The notes under the pieces are model-generated. The model ran no database searches. It was not told where the DNA came from and saw only the letters and a list, made by a program, of their open reading frames with translations. The translations under genes and the position numbers were made by a program. Shown in pieces: positions 1-8,781 of a DNA stretch of 34,989 nt. The DNA is from Candidatus Moranbacteria bacterium GW2011_GWC2_40_12. GTDB taxonomy: Bacteria; Patescibacteriota; Minisyncoccia; Moranbacterales; UBA11712. Position 1 is the first letter of the stretch, and every line of letters starts with the position of its first letter. The stretch spans positions 1 to 34,989 of the forward strand of contig LBYD01000006.1 in assembly GCA_000995965.1 (NCBI GenBank). Reading direction: 5' to 3'.

Positions 1-1705
1 ACACCGGCTACAATCTCGGCATCGGCACCACCGCTCCCGGAAACAAACTTTCCATCTCCGGCGGAGTGGGAATCGGCACCACTGCTCCCGGCTCGCTTTT
101 CCTCTCCACCGCCGCTCCGGATGGGGGAATGATCATCGAAGGGAATGTGGGGATTGGCACGACGAGCCCGGTGGCGGCGCTTGCTATAGGTTCTGGTCAA
201 ATAGCTATGCCGAATGGCACAGCCTCTGCACCCTCATACTCGTTTGGCGCGGAGTTGGGAAGCGGGATGTACCGCGTAGGGACCAATACGCTTGGCTTTG
301 CTACTACCGGAACGCAGAGAGTCACCATAGATGCAAATGGAACACTCAACACTTCTGATATAGTGGCTGTCAGAAACTCTGCCGAGGACATTAAAATTAT
401 CACTTTACAAAACAATTCAGGAGATGTGGCTGCGGGCTTAAATATTGATTTTCGCTTGCGACAAAATTTTGGCTCTTACGTTATACTGGACTCTGCTTAT
501 GTGGATGTGGGGCATGAACAGGATTGGATATCGGCCGGTACAACGAACAGCTATTTGAGATTTGGCACAATTTTAGCAGGAGTGTTGGGAGAAAAAATGC
601 GAATCACGAGTGGCGGCAACGTCGGCATCGGCACCACCGCTCCCGGCTACAAGCTTGAAGTCTACACCGGTTCGGCTTCCGGATGGGTCGTCACCGCGGA
701 CGGGACCTGGCGAACCGATGGGATCGGCTCTCGACCAGGTAATGGCGCTCAATCCGGTGACGTTCAACATGAAAGGGGAATCAAACTCCGATCCGGCGCA
801 TATGGGATTCATCGCTCAAGATGTTGAGAAAATCGTCCCTGAATTGGTTACCGCCGGACCCAACGGCTACAAGGGGCTAAGCTACGCCCTTTTCACCCCC
901 CTTCTCACCAAAGCGGTGCAGGAGCAGCAAACCGAAATTTCAAATGTCCAAATCCAAATGTCAAATCAAATCCAAAATCTAAATGACCAAAAATTACAAA
1001 TTACAAAACAAGCCGGCGATGTCACTGAACTCCAAACCGCCGTCAACGACAAACTGAATATCATCAGCCAAAGTTTGGCTCTGGGCGAAGCCAATAGCCA
1101 AACTTTAGGTGAGAGAACTGAGGAGCTCGAAACAAAAATCACCGCCGCCCAAACCCGCCTCGCCGAAGCCGAAAACAACCTTGCCGCCTTCGAGGCTTCA
1201 ACCACCGACCTTTTGGCCTCCATGATGGAAACCGAAAATATGATCACGGAAAGAATACTGAGCCACGAAGAGCGGATCAAAGCCCTTTGTCACTCTTGAT
1301 GAAACAGGCAGCGCGGAAATCGCCGGAATCTTCAAAGCCAAAGAAGTGGAAACCGGGAAAGTGGCGGCGGACGGGGTTGTGGCCGGAAGCTACGCCGTGA
1401 GAAACGAGGAAGACGCGCCGACAACCGGGGACGGGACAATCATTTCCGTGAAAACGGACGCGGATTCTGACGGCTGGGACGATGAAACCAAAGTGGACGG
1501 CAAAAGCGCCCGTGTGCAAACAAAAGCCGTCTCCGAATCAGCCAAAATCTTCGTGACCTTTGAAGGCGATCCGGGCGGCCGCTGGTGGGTCGAAAAAATC
1601 ACCGACGCCGAAATCGGCAAATTGACTGACACTTTCTCGGTGAACGTCTCCGAAGCGGTGAAGAAAGACGTGAAATTTTCGTGGTGGATCGTGGAAAGTA
1701 AGTAA
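1..1705 (+). pseudogene. 3' part of GIGTT-repeat fibre/adhesin with peptidase_S74 (endosialidase chaperone-like) domain; two apparent frameshifts
   Basis: Repeated NVGIGTTAPG/GIGTTSPV motifs in frame of ORF 66-827; S74-like ALDQVMALNPVTFNMK...HMGFIAQDVEKIVPELV...LSYALFTPLLTKAVQEQQ continues in frame of ORF 610-1299; C-terminal FVTLDETGSAEIAGIFKAKEVETGKVAADG...FSWWIVESK continues in a third frame (from ~1286 through ORF 1346-1705). 5' end is outside the window. Confidence 0.8.
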
Positions 1706-1722
1706 ATTTTCAATGTTAAACT

Positions 1723-1745
1723 TTTCCAAGACTAAGTCTTGGAAA
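1723..1745. repeat. Family A palindrome TTTCCAAGACTAAGTCTTGGAAA (5' flank of RAYT1)
   Basis: Perfect palindrome around a central A, 8 bp upstream of the RAYT1 ATG. Confidence 0.95.
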
Positions 1746-1752
1746 TAAAAAA

Positions 1753-2421
1753 ATGAGAAAAACACAATTTGCGGAGGGACAATTTTATCACATATATAAC
1801 CGCGGGACAGATAAACGGAAAATTTTTCTTGACGATGCTGATTTTCAGCGATTTCTGCTCTCAATGGAACTGATGAATGACGAGCAAAACGACCTCATGT
1901 CCCAATGGAAAGACTTCAAAACAGCCAACCCGAACGCCGACCTAAACTCTTTTCCAAGACTAAGTCTTGGAAAAAGAAAACCATTGGTTAAATTGGTGTG
2001 TTTTTCCTTGTTGCCAAATCATTATCATTTTATCTTGGAGCAAGCAGCTGAAAAGGGCATCGAAAGGTTTATGCACAGAATTGGCGTGGGTTATTCAATG
2101 TATTTCAATAAAAAATATGATCGAAGCGGAGCGCTCTTTCAAGGAACATTCAAGGCGGCTGAAATCAAGCCGAACAAGCTGCTCTATCTTTCCGCCTACG
2201 TGAACTGCAACGCGGAAATTCACGGAATCGCGCGCTCGGACGCGTACCGCTGGTCGAGCTTTCCGGAATACATCGGGAAAAGAAAAAAGGGTTTGTGCGA
2301 TGAAGGAAAAAAAGCCATCCTCGGCAATTTCCGGGGCGCGGAAGATTATAAAAAGTTTGCCAAAGAAAATGCCAGGCATATGCGCGAAAAAAAACTTGAC
2401 GAAAAAATGATGTTGGAGTGA
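1753..2421 (+). CDS. REP-associated tyrosine transposase (Y1/IS200-like, RAYT family), copy 1
   Basis: 222 aa; MRKTQFAEGQFYHIYNRGTDKRKIF N-terminus, LLPNHYHFIL HUH motif, RSGALFQGTFKA motif. Confidence 0.92.
   Translation: MRKTQFAEGQFYHIYNRGTDKRKIFLDDADFQRFLLSMELMNDEQNDLMSQWKDFKTANPNADLNSFPRLSLGKRKPLVKLVCFSLLPNHYHFILEQAAEKGIERFMHRIGVGYSMYFNKKYDRSGALFQGTFKAAEIKPNKLLYLSAYVNCNAEIHGIARSDAYRWSSFPEYIGKRKKGLCDEGKKAILGNFRGAEDYKKFAKENARHMREKKLDEKMMLE
1950..1974. repeat. Family A palindrome in frame inside RAYT1 (encodes PRLSLG)
   Basis: TTTTCCAAGACTAAGTCTTGGAAAA within codons for SFPRLSLGKRK. Confidence 0.95.
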
Positions 2422-2424
2422 TGA

Positions 2425-2447
2425 TTCCCAAGACTAAGTCTTGGGAA
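2425..2447. repeat. Family A palindrome TTCCCAAGACTAAGTCTTGGGAA (3' flank of RAYT1)
   Basis: Perfect palindrome 3 bp after the RAYT1 stop. Confidence 0.95.
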
Positions 2448-2466
2448 AGAAACTTTAGGAAAAATT

Positions 2467-5400
2467 ATGAAAACTAAACTCAAAGAAATTAAAATTATAG
2501 TTAAATACCTCTTCCGCCATCCGGTACGTTTTTTCTGCGCGCTTGGGGAAACGACGATACCGAGACTAAGTCTTGGGGCGCCCCCAAGACTTAGTCTCGG
2601 TATTGGTATTGGAAAAATTCTTCGCTGGTGCTGGGCGACTCTTCCGCGCCGCGTCGTTTCGACTCTTGTCATTGTCGCGCTCGTCATCGCGCCGGTCTAC
2701 ACAATCTTCTTCGCAGAGAAAGCCCAAGCCGCCTGGTGGAACGACTCCTGGATGTATCGCCAAAAAATCCAGCTCACGAACTCCACCGGCGCCGACCTCA
2801 CGGATTTTCAGGTTTCGACAGTTGTGGACACCGCCGCTCTCATCACCGCCGGGAAAATGATCACCTCCACTTGCGCTGATATGCGCTTCACCGATTCCAA
2901 AGGCCAGCCGCTCGACTACTGGATCGAAGAAAACAACCCGGGCTGCAACAGCGCCACGACCAAAGTTTGGCTGAAAGCCCCCAAAGTCTATTCCGGTACC
3001 AACGCCACCTCTATATATATGTATTACGGAAACCCGAGTGCCATCGCTACCCAATCCGGCGACAAGACTTTCGAGTTTTTTGATGATTTCAACGATGGGA
3101 CAATCAGCGACAAGAAATGGACACAGCACATTCAGGGAGTGGGCGGAACTATCGTGGAGAGTGGAGGGGAGGCGGTACTAGCGCCGACAAATGCGACAAT
3201 TTCCTCGGCGAATTTAAAATCAACGCAAACCTTCACCAATAATGTCGTTATTGAAGTGAGGAGAAAGCAGGCAACTGACAACTATTATATGGACCTTTCA
3301 CTGGGTGTCGGATCCATTGAAGATTTTGATGGTGGTGCGCAAACACAATGGTGGCATACTACATTAGCAAGTGGATATGTGTATGCTTACCAGCAGGCTA
3401 CAAACAGTGGAAATGGACTTTATCGAATGCCGAGTTCGGGTGGTAAAGTTGCCATTAGTACAAACACATTAGCGCTTAATACGTCAACTTATAAGGTTCA
3501 CCGATTTGAGTATAACTCGTCGGGAGGCTTGCGATGGTTAATAGATGGAACTCAATATTTTACTGGAACGGATAGCAATTTTCTCTCTGACAATAAGAAA
3601 ATTTTGGTTAGCCAGGGCGAAATTACCGGTGGCAACGGCGACGCTCAATCCGTCGACTATATCTATGTCCGCAAATACGCCTCCGCCGACCCGACCACTT
3701 CCGCGAGCGCCGAAGAAGTGGGCCCCGGGCCCATTGCCTATTGGAAATTCGACGAAGGGCAGGGGGGAACGGCGTATGATTCAACCGTGAACCACAACAA
3801 CGGAAATCTCGGGGTGGGGTCATCCGCTCCGACTTGGCAACCCGAAAGCAATTGCGTGAGCGGGAAGTGTTTGAGTTTCGATGGAAACGGCGATTTCATT
3901 TCTGTTTCTGACTCAGGCACCAGCGTCCTTGATCAAACTTCGCAAGTTTCGGTTAGCTTCTGGTTCAAGGGAAATGGTGCTTCATGGCCGGATTCTTGGC
4001 AGGGTCTCATTGCGAAAAGAAATAGCCCCGATTATGGAAACTACGGCGTAAATATCAGAGGCGGCGCGACCAATGTCCTGCAGTATTATTTTTATGATGG
4101 GTCTTGGCAAGCTGTTGATATTCCAGCCTCCAATATTTCAACAAATACTTGGCATCATTTTACCGGAACTTTCTCTGATACAGGAGATATTGAAGGCAAA
4201 ATATATATTGATGGAAAACTAATCAAGACAGAGAGTTTTGCAGCGAAAAATCTTATTGCGAATAATGATTCTTTATTTATAGGCGAGTCTTATACAAACT
4301 CGGAATTTTTCAACGGCTCCATCGACGAACCAAAAATATATCCCTACGCCCGCACGGCCTCGCAAATCGCGCAGGACTACAATGCGGGCAAAGCTGGCAA
4401 CGCGAGCCCCGAAGGCGCGAACGTCACTGTCGGTGAATCGCCCAAATGGATGACCGACGGGCTCGTGGGACACTGGAAAATGGATGAATCTTCGGGAACA
4501 GTTGTGGCGGACGCGTCCGGAAACGGAAACACTGGCACGCTCACGAATGCGCAGGAAACGGGAACTGCCGAAGCCGCGAGTACGACGACCGCGGTCTATG
4601 ACGCGGACAATGCCGCGCTTTCAACGACGAACGACGCCTACAACAATATGATCCTGCGCATTTCCCCGGTTTGCGGATCCATTCCGGACGGAACCGAACG
4701 CACCATCACCGACTATGACGGCGCGGGGAAATTCTTCACCGTCGCCGCTCTCCCCGCCGAAGCCGACTCTTGCGCCTTCGAAGTTCGCCACCAGACGGGA
4801 GGGAAGTTTGGGAATGGACTGAAGCTGGGAGGAGACAATGATTATGTTAATGTTGGACAAATTTCGCAGATAACTTCGCCTGCAATGACAATTAGTTTGT
4901 GGGCGAAGGGCACATATGGAGGCGACTGGTGGGGGGGAAATGATACAATATTTTCCATTACTCAAACTTGGACTCGAACAATGATTTATTCTACTGGTGG
5001 CTCACCGAGAGTGCGTCTTGGCATGTCAAATAACAATAGCTATGGATCGTCAAATTTTTCAAACTATAAAGACAATGTCTGGTATAATTATGTAATAGTT
5101 GTTCCTGCAGGAACCGATCAACCAGCGTATTGGTACATAAATGGAAATTTGCAAGAAAAAATGCAGCCGGACAGCGGGGCGGGATGGTTCTATGATTCGA
5201 CGCAGCAGTTTCAGATCAGTAATGGCAATTCGTTTAATGGAAATCTAGATGACGTCCGCATCTACAACCGCGCGCTTTCGCCCGACGAAGTGAAACAGCT
5301 TTCCGAATACGGCCCGGGTCCGGTGGGGTGGTGGAAGATGGATGAGGCTTCTGGTGGAACTGCCTATGATACGAGCGGGAATGGAAACAACGGAACCTGG

Positions 5401-6243
5401 AATGGAACCGGAGGAACGCATTGGGCAAATGGCAAATATGGAAATGCCGCGAATCTGAACGGAGCCGATGATTTTTTGAATGTGTCGGATTCTCAAATAC
5501 TTCGTGTTACAAATAATGTTTCACTTTCAGCCTGGGTCAAAACAACGACTTCTGGCACCTGTGCAAGCGGTTCGGTCGGGGCGAAATGGTATGATACAAG
5601 ATGTCTCAAGGGCATTGTTTCGAGGCAGGCAAGTCCCCAAGAAAATCTCCAGACAATTGGCATAAGCGGAAATGGCCAAGCTGCATTTGAAATAAGCACT
5701 GGCTATTACTGCGGAGATTCTTGCATGTATACTTTGAGATCCGCATCCGCTATTAATGATAATAAATTTCATCACATAGAAGGAACGCTTACTGGAAACA
5801 GCATGAAGCTTTTTGTTGACGGTGTTGTCGTTGGTGAGGCAACGATAGGCTTTGGTATTCCGACGTGCAATTATCCAACACGCATCGGAGCAGGCGGATT
5901 TTATACTGTTTATTATGGTTTTGTGGCTGGTTTAATTGACGATGCAAAAATCTACAATTACGCCCGCACTTCGAAACAAGTTGTCGAAGACATGAACGCC
6001 GGGCATCCGATTGGCGGGAGTCCGGTCGGATCTCCGATGATATATTACAAGTTTGACGTGGGAGTCGGGGGGACAGCTCCGAATTCCGGAAACGGCGGGT
6101 CGGCGCAAAACGGCACGATGACTCCGCAAGGCGGCGGACAGACGCAAACATATCAAATGTGGGACAACGGCGGGAAATGGAGCCGCGCGGCCGACCTCGA
6201 CGGGACGGACGATTATGTGAGCATCCCGGATTTTTCGTATTGA
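2467..6243 (+). CDS. Large secreted DUF2341/LamG (concanavalin A-like) repeat protein, truncated by an insertion in its fourth LamG unit
   Basis: Signal/TM segment ending AEKAQAA, DUF2341-like WWNDSWMYRQKIQLTNSTGADLTDFQV...YMYYGNPSA, then LamG-type repeats (YWKFDEGQGGTAYDST, GHWKMDESSGTVVADASGNGNTG, GWWKMDEASGGTAYDTSGNGNNG, YYKFDVGVGGTAPNSG). ORF stops right after DGTDDYVSIPD. Confidence 0.85.
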   Translation: MKTKLKEIKIIVKYLFRHPVRFFCALGETTIPRLSLGAPPRLSLGIGIGKILRWCWATLPRRVVSTLVIVALVIAPVYTIFFAEKAQAAWWNDSWMYRQKIQLTNSTGADLTDFQVSTVVDTAALITAGKMITSTCADMRFTDSKGQPLDYWIEENNPGCNSATTKVWLKAPKVYSGTNATSIYMYYGNPSAIATQSGDKTFEFFDDFNDGTISDKKWTQHIQGVGGTIVESGGEAVLAPTNATISSANLKSTQTFTNNVVIEVRRKQATDNYYMDLSLGVGSIEDFDGGAQTQWWHTTLASGYVYAYQQATNSGNGLYRMPSSGGKVAISTNTLALNTSTYKVHRFEYNSSGGLRWLIDGTQYFTGTDSNFLSDNKKILVSQGEITGGNGDAQSVDYIYVRKYASADPTTSASAEEVGPGPIAYWKFDEGQGGTAYDSTVNHNNGNLGVGSSAPTWQPESNCVSGKCLSFDGNGDFISVSDSGTSVLDQTSQVSVSFWFKGNGASWPDSWQGLIAKRNSPDYGNYGVNIRGGATNVLQYYFYDGSWQAVDIPASNISTNTWHHFTGTFSDTGDIEGKIYIDGKLIKTESFAAKNLIANNDSLFIGESYTNSEFFNGSIDEPKIYPYARTASQIAQDYNAGKAGNASPEGANVTVGESPKWMTDGLVGHWKMDESSGTVVADASGNGNTGTLTNAQETGTAEAASTTTAVYDADNAALSTTNDAYNNMILRISPVCGSIPDGTERTITDYDGAGKFFTVAALPAEADSCAFEVRHQTGGKFGNGLKLGGDNDYVNVGQISQITSPAMTISLWAKGTYGGDWWGGNDTIFSITQTWTRTMIYSTGGSPRVRLGMSNNNSYGSSNFSNYKDNVWYNYVIVVPAGTDQPAYWYINGNLQEKMQPDSGAGWFYDSTQQFQISNGNSFNGNLDDVRIYNRALSPDEVKQLSEYGPGPVGWWKMDEASGGTAYDTSGNGNNGTWNGTGGTHWANGKYGNAANLNGADDFLNVSDSQILRVTNNVSLSAWVKTTTSGTCASGSVGAKWYDTRCLKGIVSRQASPQENLQTIGISGNGQAAFEISTGYYCGDSCMYTLRSASAINDNKFHHIEGTLTGNSMKLFVDGVVVGEATIGFGIPTCNYPTRIGAGGFYTVYYGFVAGLIDDAKIYNYARTSKQVVEDMNAGHPIGGSPVGSPMIYYKFDVGVGGTAPNSGNGGSAQNGTMTPQGGGQTQTYQMWDNGGKWSRAADLDGTDDYVSIPDFSY
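2557..2603. repeat. Head-to-head pair of family A palindromes, in frame in the LamG gene signal region (IPRLSLGAPPRLSLGI)
   Basis: ATACCGAGACTAAGTCTTGGGG-cgc-CCCCAAGACTTAGTCTCGGTAT: 22-bp perfect arms with a 3-nt centre; each arm contains a palindrome. Confidence 0.93.
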
Positions 6244-6956
6244 GTTTGGGAATTTTGGAAATTTCGGGAGTTTGGGGGTTGGGGAATTTGGTTTTTGAAA
6301 AAATCATGAAAGATCAATATCAACAATTGAATCAAGATCAACCATCGAGGCCCGGTTACGAATACCTGATTGTTTTTATGCTGGGAAAAATCATTCAGGA
6401 TTTGACTGTCCAGTTTTGCAATCGCTGGATCGAAAAACGCAGCCGCACGCACGACCAAATGGTCCAGGCGGCGCGGAGCAATTCGCAAAACATCGCCGAA
6501 GGTTCCACGGGCGAATCTCTCAAAAGCTACATCAAATTGGTGGGAGTGGCGCATGGGTCAAACGAAGAACTGGCGAAAGATTTTCAGGATTTTTTGCGCC
6601 AGCGCAATTTGCCGATCTGGCCGAAGGACCATCCGAAAGTCGCCGAATTTCGGAAGTTTCGGGCATTTTGGGTCGGTCCAACTTCCCTAAATACCCCAAA
6701 TCTCCCCAACGATCCGACCGAAGCCGCGAATTTTTTGTTGACTCTTTGCAGTCTGGAAAGTTTTTTGCTTTCGCGGCATGTCGCGTCGCTCAAGAAAAAA
6801 CACGAAGAAGAAGGCGGCTTCACGGAAAATCTCTATCGAAAAAGGGTTGCGTTTCGGAAAAAAATTGGGGGTTGGGGAAATTCGGGAGGTTGGGGAGTTT
6901 GGGGGATTGTTTTTTTGGGATTTTTGGGAATCATTTTTGGTGCTTTTCCCGTCCGC
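6232..6956 (+). mobile_element. Candidate inserted element carrying a four-helix-bundle protein gene with G/T-rich terminal repeats
   Basis: LamG coding sequence ends at gat (6231, ...YVSIPD) and resumes in another frame at ggc (6957, GTNQSIFTVSVWVKP). GGGAGTTTGGGGGTTGGGGAATTT-type repeats lie at both ends (6247-6295 and 6864-6935). Exact boundaries are approximate. Confidence 0.65.
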
Positions 6957-8744
6957 GGCACGAACCAGTCCATCTTCACCGTCTCCGTCTGGGTGAAGCC
7001 GTCGGGTTCGGCCGTTTCAAAAGCGATTTTGGGAAAAGCCGAGGAATTGCGAGTGGCGACGAACGCTTCGAGCCAGCCGGTGTGCCAGATCAAATCCGGA
7101 GCGGCTTGGCAAACGGCGGCGACGTCTTCGGTGGCGATTTCGGTCGACAGCTGGTCGCATGTTTCCTGCACTTATGACCTCGCTTATGTCCGAATATATG
7201 TCAACGGCGTCGAAAAAGGATCGCAGGCTTTGGCGGTGGCGGCGGACGACACGGCGGCGGTCTGGAAAATCGGCCGGGACGACAGCGCGAGCACGCCCTA
7301 CGGATATTTCGCGGGACAAATCGACGAATACAAATTCTACAACTCCGCTTTGACGGCTGACCAGATCGCGCTCGATATGAATCAGGGCAAAGAAATGCAG
7401 CTCGGCGGACAAATTTCCGCGACAGGCGCGACCGGCCAAGCGGCGGAGTACTGCGTTCCGGGAGACACGACCAGTTGCGCGGGGCCGGTGATGGATTGGA
7501 GCCTGGACGAAAAAACAGGCCAATACGCCTATGACCGGAACGGGGGAAATAACAACGTGACACTCGGCTCCGGATCAGGCGCTGACGACTATGATCCCGT
7601 CTGGCAGGGTTCCTCGCAATGCAAAACAGGCAGCTGCCTGCGCTTTGACGGAAGCAATGACTATTCGTCTTTCAGCACGACCGGCATGAGCGTGAGCGCC
7701 GGAACTGTTTCGCTTTGGGTGAATTATTCAAGGGAAAGCGGATGGCAGCAGTTTTTTTGCCATCGCTATTCCGAGAGCCGTATCTATGTCGGCGTTCGGG
7801 GCACTACAAATCTGCTCTGGACCAGGCTTGGCACGAGCGCTGACGAATTCAGCGTGGAGTTGACGGAAAATGTTTGGCATCAGGTTTTTTTGACCTGGAA
7901 CGGCGGAAGCTTCGCCACATATCTTGACGGGACACAGGTTGATTCGGGTTCCTACTCGGGACTGGCTTTCTTGGGCAGTTGCGCCGGATTGGGAGATTAC
8001 AACATCGATTGCGCGTCATTTAACACATTGGATCAAAATTTGAACGGCAATCTGGATAATGTCAAAGTATACAACTACGCCCGCACGCCCGCCCAAATCG
8101 CCTGGGACTATAACCGCGGGAAGCCCGTCGGGCATTGGAAACTGGACGAAGGCGAAGGCGACAAGGCCTACGATTCCTCCGGCAACGGGAACATTGGAAC
8201 CCTCACCACCATGGACCCGCCGAACGATTGGGTGGATGGAAAATTTGGGAAGGCGTTGGATTTTGACGGGGAGAGTGATTATGTTATTCTCTCCGATCCA
8301 ACAGGGTTGACGGATAAAGTGACTGTTTCGGCTTGGATAAAAATGGGCGTGGCCGACCCAGGAGCTTCTCACGCAGTCAGTTATCATCCCGGCTTTTATA
8401 TTTCCGGAAATGATACGACTGATAACATGAGATTTTGCATCAATCAAACGAATTGCGCTAATTTCGACTCTTTCTCCAGTTTGGGAACGGGATCATGGCA
8501 TCATTATGTCGGGGTTTATGACGGGAGCCAAGTCAGGACATACTTAGACGGTCAATATAAGAATTTTGTAAACACAAGCGGAAATATTGATACAACTGGA
8601 GACTTTCGGTTTGGGAAATATTGGAATGGAAGTTATTATTGGACCGGCCAGATCGACGACGTCCGCGTCTACAACTACGCCCTCACTGCCGAGCAAATTA
8701 AGCAAGTTATGAATGAAGGCAGCGCGATAAGATTTGGCGACTAA
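6306..8744 (+). CDS. Four-helix-bundle (S23/4HB-suffix-like) protein, reading frame continuing through a hydrophobic repeat-encoded linker into the remaining LamG repeats
   Basis: ATG 6306 MKDQYQQLNQDQPSRPGYEYLIVFMLGKIIQDLTVQFCNRWI...DQMVQAARSNSQNIAEGS...SLKSYIKLVGVAHGSNEELAKDF; no stop before LamG segments (GTNQSIFTVSVWVKP, MDWSLDEKTGQYAYDRNG, GHWKLDEGEGDKAYDSSGNGNIG) up to 8744. Whether the fusion is translated as one protein is unknown. Confidence 0.6.
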   Translation: MKDQYQQLNQDQPSRPGYEYLIVFMLGKIIQDLTVQFCNRWIEKRSRTHDQMVQAARSNSQNIAEGSTGESLKSYIKLVGVAHGSNEELAKDFQDFLRQRNLPIWPKDHPKVAEFRKFRAFWVGPTSLNTPNLPNDPTEAANFLLTLCSLESFLLSRHVASLKKKHEEEGGFTENLYRKRVAFRKKIGGWGNSGGWGVWGIVFLGFLGIIFGAFPVRGTNQSIFTVSVWVKPSGSAVSKAILGKAEELRVATNASSQPVCQIKSGAAWQTAATSSVAISVDSWSHVSCTYDLAYVRIYVNGVEKGSQALAVAADDTAAVWKIGRDDSASTPYGYFAGQIDEYKFYNSALTADQIALDMNQGKEMQLGGQISATGATGQAAEYCVPGDTTSCAGPVMDWSLDEKTGQYAYDRNGGNNNVTLGSGSGADDYDPVWQGSSQCKTGSCLRFDGSNDYSSFSTTGMSVSAGTVSLWVNYSRESGWQQFFCHRYSESRIYVGVRGTTNLLWTRLGTSADEFSVELTENVWHQVFLTWNGGSFATYLDGTQVDSGSYSGLAFLGSCAGLGDYNIDCASFNTLDQNLNGNLDNVKVYNYARTPAQIAWDYNRGKPVGHWKLDEGEGDKAYDSSGNGNIGTLTTMDPPNDWVDGKFGKALDFDGESDYVILSDPTGLTDKVTVSAWIKMGVADPGASHAVSYHPGFYISGNDTTDNMRFCINQTNCANFDSFSSLGTGSWHHYVGVYDGSQVRTYLDGQYKNFVNTSGNIDTTGDFRFGKYWNGSYYWTGQIDDVRVYNYALTAEQIKQVMNEGSAIRFGD

Positions 8745-8746
8745 CT

Positions 8747-8769
8747 TGACGAGAGCTCAACTCTCGTCA
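8747..8769. repeat. Family B palindrome (5' flank of RAYT2), TGACGAGAG-ctcaa-CTCTCGTCA
   Basis: 9-bp inverted arms, 5-nt centre, 3 bp after the LamG stop. Confidence 0.93.
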
Positions 8770-8781
8770 TAGAATAGAAGC

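Larger units (their letters stand above)
1723..2447 (+). mobile_element. RAYT1 unit: palindrome A - transposase - palindrome A
   Basis: The same palindrome core CCAAGACTAAGTCTTGG at 1726, 1954 (inside the CDS) and 2428. Confidence 0.75.

Noticed and set aside
1723-2447. Palindromes explained solely as rho-independent terminators
   Set aside because: Several lie inside coding regions, are symmetric without consistent U-tracts, and recur as exact family copies; termination may be a side effect for intergenic ones.
2346-3129. Minus-strand ORFs containing PRLSLG repeats
   Set aside because: PRLSLG appears only because the palindrome reads the same on both strands; otherwise antisense to the LamG gene.
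6306-6956. Diversity-generating retroelement (Avd proteins are related four-helix bundles, and variable fibre genes are nearby)
   Set aside because: No reverse transcriptase and no template/variable repeat pair seen in the window.
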